Below are positions 57,001 through 64,000 of a stretch of 64,000 bases of DNA, one piece after another. The first letter of the stretch is position 1; each line of letters begins with the position of its first letter. The notes under the pieces are model-generated. The model worked only from the letters and a program-made list of their open reading frames with translations. It was not told where the DNA came from and did not search any database. The stretch spans positions 19,237,633-19,301,632 of the forward strand of contig NC_089274.1 in the NCBI RefSeq assembly GCF_963678975.1. The letters are read 5' to 3'. The stretch comes from Dysidea avara (lineage: Eukaryota > Porifera > Demospongiae > Dictyoceratida > Dysideidae). Made by a program: the position numbers and the translations under genes.

Positions 57001-60000
57001 CTTAAAACATCATACTCTTCTGTTCTGTACTGTGCATCAGGTGACAGTTAAACCACTGGGTGCATATAACATCCTGTACCGCTTACTAGGTCTACCCACA
57101 CGCTAGGATAGACGCATGTACAGGTATTAAAACATAATTTTAAAACATACCAGTGTGTCACAATCATTGTTACTACTTGGAGGAGGAGGAGGAGGATCGT
57201 CATCATTGTTATTGCTGTTGTCATTATTATTGTCATTATTATTGTCATTGTTGTCATTGTTGTTATTGCTGTTGTCATTATTATTGTCATTGTTGTCATT
57301 GTTGTTATTGCTGCTGCTGCCACCCCTCCCTCTCAATGCAGCCAACATCATCATGATGTTAGTTTGAGATATCTGGTTATCTGTGAACCTGAAGAATTCT
57401 GTAGTGAAGTGTTGTAATTCATCAAAAGCTTCTAAGGTAACTCGGATTGGTTCTCCAGGAAAGTATTTCTCACACTATACAAAATATTTTTAAAAAATGG
57501 TTACAGAACTTTTAATATACAGAACATTTCAATACCTAAAAAGTTAATAGAACTACAATACTTTACAAATATATGCTATCCAGCTTTCTGAATATCAGTT
57601 TACTATAGAAGAGGAAAGCATTTCTCTTCTCCTTGAAAGCTACTTGTCCCTCTTTAAGAGGTAAAAGTAATACTGTACAATTTGGAAAGTAGCATGAAGT
57701 CTTTTACGGTTTAAAATATTGCTTGCATGCAGGAGGATAGACCAACTAGAACCTTATCATCTCAATGAATAAATGAACCAGACTACCAAATGTACCTCAC
57801 ATGAGCCCCGTTGCTCTCTATTGACCGTGCACATTTAATATCACACCATAGAAGTACAAATATTATATCTAATACCATGTAGGTCACTGCAACTTTCTTG
57901 GGCCAAACTCAGTAAAGTTCAGGGTCAGTAGGCCACTAAAATAAAAATAAAATTATTAATTTTTGCTAACTGAAGAGTATTTCACAGGTCAAATGATAGC
58001 TAAGCTACATTATGATTGTTGTGTCACTTGCCAGTTGGTAGCTACAATGGTGAAATATTTAAGTGTTCATTACTTTGTGATAAGCATAAAAGGTAACTTG
58101 CAATCTCGTGTTATCTCTACTTACAAGGTGATCTCTACTTGCAAGGTGATCACTTGTGAATGTAAATATTTTGCACTAAAATTAGGATTGGATGGAACAA
58201 AAGATTTAGCTAAAGTGGCCATAGCATTATAACTTCTGAAATTTCATGTGAAATAAAATAATAGTGGCACAAAATTTAGCGATAGAAGGCCATTTTTAAA
58301 ACTAAAATCTTGCTTTTAATTAAAATACGTACAAAAACCCAATATGGCTACAACTTATAACAAGCACAAACCGGTTGTGTTTCAACTAGCAAAGTGTAAA
58401 CAAAACAAATTGCACGTGCATAGCACTGTGTATGCAACCATAGGATCGATTTTGCCTACTGTCTTTCATATCTCAAGTTATATCCATCATTAAACTAATC
58501 TCTATGGGCTGGGAGAAAGCTTTGAGAGAACTGGTCCCTTGCCAGCAAGTCTGCAGACTAAATCAAAATTCAAGATGAATGGTGCTGGTTTGAATCATGT
58601 GATCCATACTTTTTGCTTCAACACACATACCCGACACAATTCTGACTAGGCAAACAGTGCTCAGTGATTAAGCTGTCAACAGTATGTGACCTTAGCAAAA
58701 TCACACAATAACATTATCATGGTGCTAAAATACTCATGAATTAATTTAGCAAATGAACCTAAACGCTAAAATTAATGTCTCGCTATAAAAACCAGATACA
58801 CTTCAGGATAGTAACCATTACATACCTGCAACTCTGAGTTAAAACTAACAGAAGGAGTTTGAACGTAGTAATCACGATTAGTATTGCTAGTGCTGCGACC
58901 TCTATTGGTGTTCTTCCTAGTGTATAATATACAAGGTATCACAGTTTTTATACATTATATACATACTTTAGCTCAACAAATCGCCATTTTAGTACCCTTC
59001 CAATGTCAAAATAAGGACTTCGATTTGAATTCCAAGAACACAAATTAAGTTTGTCAATATAAGCAACTGGGCCGACATCGGCTGTGTTTTCAGTGAAAGA
59101 CATGGACACCTACACAAAAGATACAGCAACAATATAGCAATATATTCTGTGCTCTAACTTCATTCCACTCATCAGGAACAAATTGATTGTCTTCATACAG
59201 CAGAAAGCACAAAGAATTGCTTATCAGCTGGTGAAATATTGGTGGTACAGTTTGTGACTCCACAACAATCGATGCACCGATACTACCAAAGAAAAAAACA
59301 ACATTAGGATCAATAATAAAAACTAACATACTTTCCACGATTATTAGTAAAGTTAAGATGTGACCCTCGGAACATTTGAACTTGCCCAAATGAAGTTACA
59401 TAGAGTGCACCACCATCCAATTGTACAGCTGAGTTATCCCTAAACTCAATTGTACCATTTACACCCATAATGGTACCTATCACCTAAACCACATAATATT
59501 AATACACTCACTGTGTTATTAACTCTTACTCTAATAGAAGGTCCATTGTTGTCCACAAAAGAGTTAGCACCACTGAACATAACAGGATAATACAACAATG
59601 ACACAACTCCACCACGACTTAATGAAGTTTCCATAAAGATGCTGTAAAATTAAGATAACTCTAAGTCACTTTTAACGGGTAACACAAACCAGTCAGATAT
59701 GATCCTAGGGTATCCATTGCTCATTAAAGTTGTGGTGAAACCCTGAGAAAAAGATGCAACCGCATAACCGCCTCCAAGTTCTGATGCAGAATTTCTATCA
59801 AATGTTGAATTGCTGATGCTGAATTGGACTACACTGGCAGTCCCTATTGAGGGAATGTCAAATATTCCAGCCCCAGCTTGTGCCTTATTCAGCTGAAATT
59901 TACAGTTAGACAGTTTAATATTCAACAATTGTCCACTAGTCTGGTTTCCGACATAAGCAAAAAATATTCCACCACCTCCTACTCCAGCTTGGTTGTTGGT

Positions 60001-63000
60001 GAACTCACAATTTGTTACTGAGACATGATGTGAGGGGAGTGTGTTCTTTCCTTCTACTACAGCTAACCCAGCACCAAAGTAACCTGCAAAGTTGTCTCTG
60101 AATTTGCACCCACTGACACTTCCAGTCAAGCCGATATTATCAATGAGATATATAGCCATACCTCCACCAGTACCAGCTAGTGTCATAGACTGAATTAAAA
60201 ATGATGTGAATGAAGTACTTTGAACTGTTGACAGTGAGCTCAAGTTAGTGAAGGTACAGTTAATCACATCAAAATGAGGAGATATGTGATGTAACGGAGA
60301 GCCATATTCATAGCTGATTATCAAACCTGCAGCACTTCCACGTAACCTACCATCAATGATGGTGCTATCCTTGATTACCAAGTCCCTTAGATGGACCACT
60401 GTACAGTCACTGACACTTAACACTCCCTCAGTAAACTCCCTGTGAGAATAAACAACATGATAGATATGATGTGCAACTGATCTAGCAACTATACAAGAGC
60501 ACAAAATTGCACTTACCAGCAATTCTTTGTGCAACACGTTACTTATGATTACAGATACCAAAACAATACCTTCTCACTTTGCATTGACTACTTCTATAAC
60601 TATAAGTACTTACAATCCATTACATAACAGTTTATAAAAGGTCTCTCACAGTTCCTATAGCACTTATCAAAATAGGCACTGCCTGCATGGGAAAAGAGAC
60701 ATACAAATAAACCTTATTCATTTAGAACAGTAAGCACCCTCTGGTGTAATGCAAAGCCATATAAGGATCCCTATTCATTATGGTGATGGTTTTTCGGATG
60801 TTATTTTTGAGTTTCAGAACTCAGTGGACGAGCACAACGGTTGCTATCATGTTACCATAGTTATGGTACTACAAATGGTGAATTTTGTGGAGAACCGTGA
60901 TGTTACTATGGTTTAGGTACTGCAAATGACGAATATTAGTGGACAACCCCTTCATAACAGGTTATAAGCGCTATGACAGTAATACTGTACTGGGGGATAT
61001 GAAAACAAATGCATGTGATCTTTTAAAATCACCATCCCACAAGGGACCTGTGAGAAGGTTAAATACAATACAGGGAGTGGCACTAAAATTGCTGAATAAT
61101 CTCAGGTGATCAAATTTAGCATATGAACGGAACTTTGGTGCCAGCAAAATTAGATGAATTTAGTGAACAACACTGATCACCAAGTCAAATATTTTGCACA
61201 TGAAGACATGTCACATGACAACAGCCACTTCACTTGTTTTGTAGACATGTGAATTTTACAATATTTCAAGCATGTAAATATCAGTCTGATAAATCTATGT
61301 AAGAGCAAAGCCAAAGCAGTATCCTCAAACCTGAAGTCGACAATATCCACTACTGCAGAGGGATAAGTAGTATGAACTTGCAGTTGATCACTGTATAGTC
61401 TAGATGGCTAACAGCAGTGTGCTGTATATAGCTTAATAAAATACAGTGCTAACAATTCACTTCTTCTTTTTTTGCCAACAGTATCATTTTGCTTGAATTG
61501 CCAAATTTTACCTCCACCAGACTTTCCCTTCATATGGTATAAAATACATACTGCAGTTTAAGAATAATTAACATTATAGTTTTTCAAAGGTGTTTATAAT
61601 ATATAAAACATAAGATTGTTTTTTGAACACTAAGGTAAAATATATATATTATATATTGTTTAGACTATTTTTGTGCCACCAAATAATACTTCCAGTTCCA
61701 TATTTTGTATAGCATCACCTTATGATATCATGAAAACATATTATAAGTAGCCACTTAGAACATTATTTTGTAAATTTTGAGTCTGCAATCGGTTAATGTC
61801 ATGCTATAGCAGTGAATCCACTTTTGTTTGGGTTACAGGAAAAGTTTTGCTGGACAAAAATTTTGAATTTTTGTGGTTCAAAGCAAACTGCAAAAGTTTA
61901 AAAGTAGGCTAACTTGATTATTTTATTTCTCCAAAGATGATGATGTTCGCATACAGGTGGGAGGTTGTTAATGATTGTATTCGAAATCATAGTAATATAA
62001 ATGTTAGCAAAACATCTATACTGAACTTTTAGAGCTAGAAGCTACTCAAGCTAGCTGTCATTTGCTACAAGTGATAGTCAGTCTTCAAAGCGCAACAACG
62101 AAATCTGAGAAGCAATCAAGTTTACTTCCTAGAGATAAAATTATCGTATTTAAATACAACTGTGTTTTTTTTTAAATTATGTGGTGACTTCAAACTCAAC
62201 CACTACTTAATGCTCAAAAACAATGTTTAAGCTCTTATTTTCATTTCAGAGTCAATCGTGGCACCGCTCAAGTGTGGCTACTGTTGATGGTGCAACATTT
62301 AACAGTAGTTTATAGATCTTATTTGCAATAACTGATAGTGACGCTGACAAAAGGAACTCTTTAGGAATCACTGATGTGTTTAACAGTGCCAAGCCCCATC
62401 CTTGTAGGTCACCATACACTAGAGCATGTGTACAACAATAATAGTAAATGAAAGTCACGAGTCATACGTTGATCAAACAAACCGTCTGCTTACTTTTCAA
62501 ATTTTGAACCACTTACTTCTTTAGAACTTTTAATCGTGCATGACTTTCATTTTATCACTAAAGAATCTTTGTAACGGAGGATTTGATCCACCCCTGGGGC
62601 TATTGACAACTGCCATTGCTGAGGTAAAGACAGTCACTTTATAGGTTGATAAGTCGTCTATAAGTGGGGACAGATTTGAAAATCTGTACATTGATCCTAC
62701 ACAAGCAGGGGATTTGACAAGGAATGTGTCGAATCCCCATTTATCTTGAGAGGGGTGTGGCATGACATTGATCAATGACATGCCCACAACTAACCTGAAC
62801 ATACACTCGGTGACAGACACATTGAAGACTTCGATAATGATCAAGATCCTGGGGCAGCCAATAAACTCTATTCCCTGTAAAGTCACTGCATAATTGTGTT
62901 CAAATCTCATAGAGTAATCATCACTGATATTAGCTATATCACACACTATAGTAGATTTATCACAATCATCAACACCAGGGCGGCACACTCCTCTGATCGT

Positions 63001-63282
63001 AATAGATGCATTAGCTGTGATGTGTACCGTATCAGTTAGGTAATGGTGGTCACTGACCCGCTCCAGATTAATAACTACTTCATCACCAGTTTGAACACTG
63101 GAGTTGACCACTGCCAACAACTCTGTCAGTCCACTACAGCTAGCTCCCTGAGCATTAATGTTCGCCTGGCTCCAGATCGTCCCATCACATGGCGGGAAGC
63201 GCGGGGCTACATTAAACAGTCGCTGACACTGGGCAACTGCGAGAGACAAGAGAACAAGTGAGAGCACAATTTCCTGTTGCAT
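54041..63282 (-). CDS. Gene 7: beta-helix-repeat multi-pass membrane protein, 1331 aa
   Basis: Exons in transcript order: 63282-62795, 60439-59690, 59641-59530, 59483-59332, 59282-59159, 59109-58967, 58916-58826, 57474-57151, 56532-56371, 56209-56060, 56009-55844, 55791-55690, 55634-55546, 55495-55439, 55392-55244, 55190-55010, 54962-54828, 54774-54628, 54573-54254, 54194-54041. They total 3996 nt with the frame closing at TAA. The signal peptide is EIVLSLVLLSLAVAQC. Ectodomain repeats include CEFTNNQAGVGGGGIFFAY and STFDRNSASELGGGYAV. Exon 8 carries an Asn/Asp-rich insertion of about 50 residues, then six prolines, absent from all paralogues. Linkers are RCPPGFVLKG, YCPPGYCRC and VLCGKCRGGKGVSALL. 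The membrane domain (about 915-1280) has LYFPYDFCLYNSTTALES, RWYWDGSVQCF, WWGGVELGRRLVLLIF and CPYKDFVTCLVESLL. The tail is short and acidic without the genes 3-6 motif. The first intron is 2.36 kb. Confidence 0.9.
57186..57335 (-). repeat. Asn/Asp-rich trinucleotide tract in gene 7 exon 8
   Basis: Repeated AAC/AAT/GAC triplets encode runs of N and D (NNNNDNNDNNND pattern) followed by DDDPPPPPP. It interrupts the ectodomain segment corresponding to the GWPGE exon of the paralogues and is likely a disordered surface loop. Replication slippage of a trinucleotide repeat is the probable origin. Confidence 0.85.
57475..58825. other. Gene 7 intron 7 (1351 nt)
   Basis: Mostly AT-rich sequence. A short tandem (GTGATCTCTACTTGCAAG-like, near 58112-58150) is visible. 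No exon or element is identified. Confidence 0.55.
60440..62794. other. Gene 7 intron 1 (2355 nt)
   Basis: It separates the N-terminal exon from the repeat exon, at the position shared with gene 1. Two diverged tandem units of ~55-60 bp containing GGTACTACAAATGGTGAAT / GGTACTGCAAATGACGAAT lie at about 60840-60955. There is no other gene. Confidence 0.55.
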
Positions 63283-63395
63283 GACGATAACACCTTTTGA
63301 TTTTTCCCACGTGACTCATTAAAAAATACCTTGACTTTAAGGATCACGTTAATAGCCACACCCACTAATTTACGACAATAAACGTACCTTCGATA
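63283..63395. promoter_or_regulatory. Bidirectional promoter region, genes 7 and 8
   Basis: Only 113 bp separate the divergent start codons. It contains CCCACGTGACTCATT (CACGTGAC at 63308-63315), a bHLH-type box next to a TGACTCA AP-1-like core. Co-regulation of genes 7 and 8 is possible but inferred. Confidence 0.55.
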
Positions 63396-63951
63396 ATGGC
63401 TGGGAGTGACGAGTTGGTACAAGATGTCATAGACGGCGTTACCGTCTATCGAGTAAGCTTACATGTAGCCCAGCTGAGTGCTATTGATATCTTAACAGAT
63501 AACAGCAAGTAGTTACGATAAGGTGGATTACCAAGGGGACCCGGACCAGGAAGCAGTGCAGAGGATGAAGAAGTCCGGTTGGTGGGGAGACAGACCCGAC
63601 AGCCTCAAAGTAGAATGCCTGAGCGAGACGCTCCAGAAAAAGAGTGGACGTTCCCACGACGAGTTGAGCAAACGCGGAGTGTACATGTACTTAAAGAGGG
63701 GCGATAACAAGATGTTTATCGGCAGCGCTGCACACGAGACGCTGTTTGAAAGACAACTACGCCATCTTAATGCGGCAGCCTTCACTGATCCGCAACCACT
63801 TGATAAATTCGACCAACAATTAAGTCGCCAATACAACCAGGCCAACTGGCACTACTACGCCATACCCATGAGCGACCCGGATAAAATAGAAGAAAAAGAA
63901 AAGGAATTAATAGCTCAATACAAATCAACAGAACACGGCTACAACACGTGA
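63396..63951 (+). CDS. Gene 8: small GIY-YIG-like protein, 161 aa
   Basis: Two exons, 63396-63452 and 63523-63951, join in phase 0 to give 161 residues. Exon 1 encodes MAGSDELVQDVIDGVTVYR; exon 2 begins VDYQGDPDQ. The C-terminal half has GVYMYLKRGDNKMFIGSA, which fits the GIY-(x)10-YIG core. It is followed by FERQLRHLN (the Arg/His helix), KEKELIAQYK (the conserved Glu) and GYN (the Asn). The catalytic positions of GIY-YIG nucleases thus appear to be present, so a nuclease or nuclease-like DNA-binding role is suggested, not shown. It is GC-richer than its surroundings and unrelated to the receptor family. No signal peptide is seen, so it is presumably nuclear or cytosolic. Confidence 0.7.
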
Positions 63952-64000
63952 ATGCTGAGTATGGTATAGAATTGAGCCACATGAAAACATGATTGTACAC

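Overview
The window is nuclear DNA of a metazoan, most likely a demosponge. The evidence is AT-rich sequence, many short GT-AG introns (often 45-60 nt), dense small inverted-repeat elements, a tRNA-derived SINE and a LINE remnant. The protein architecture (signal peptide, chlamydial-Pmp-like beta-helix repeats, Cys-rich stalk, multi-pass membrane domain) is one I associate with sponge gene models. The sponge assignment is inference; eukaryotic origin is directly shown by the spliced genes.

The window is dominated by seven paralogous genes of one family, called here genes 1-7. Gene 1 (minus, from 9202 leftwards, running off the left edge) and gene 2 (plus, 9331-14797) are head to head. Genes 3-6 follow in tandem on the plus strand (17530-22353, 26187-32324, 37893-44929, 46632-52204). 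Gene 7 (minus, 54041-63282) lies tail to tail with gene 6. I rebuilt the exons from splice sites and paralogue alignment. All six complete copies close in frame (about 1234-1331 aa in 19 or 20 exons) with nearly invariant internal exon lengths. None of the six looks broken. Gene 7 is head to head with a small two-exon gene (gene 8, 63396-63951) encoding a GIY-YIG-like protein.

Each family protein has a signal peptide, about 700 residues of beta-helix-type repeats (FxxN / GGAxY), a Cys-rich linker (PCPPGYCxC, then LCGxCxxGKGVSAL), about nine hydrophobic segments and a variable cytosolic tail. They look like cell-surface receptors or adhesion molecules. Genes 3-6 are recent duplicates that share blocks (523 bp of exon 1; a 52-nt intron) far more alike than their flanks, as expected from gene conversion. 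Their diverged tails keep one short common motif. Recognition or defence is a reasonable hypothesis but is not shown by sequence.

Intergenic DNA and larger introns hold DNA-transposon MITEs (one hAT-like with a perfect 8-bp target duplication), foldback elements, a 1.1-kb inverted duplication, a SINE family, a LINE 3' fragment, a hAT transposase fragment, a chimeric pseudogene of the family and a 371-bp uninterrupted CA tract.
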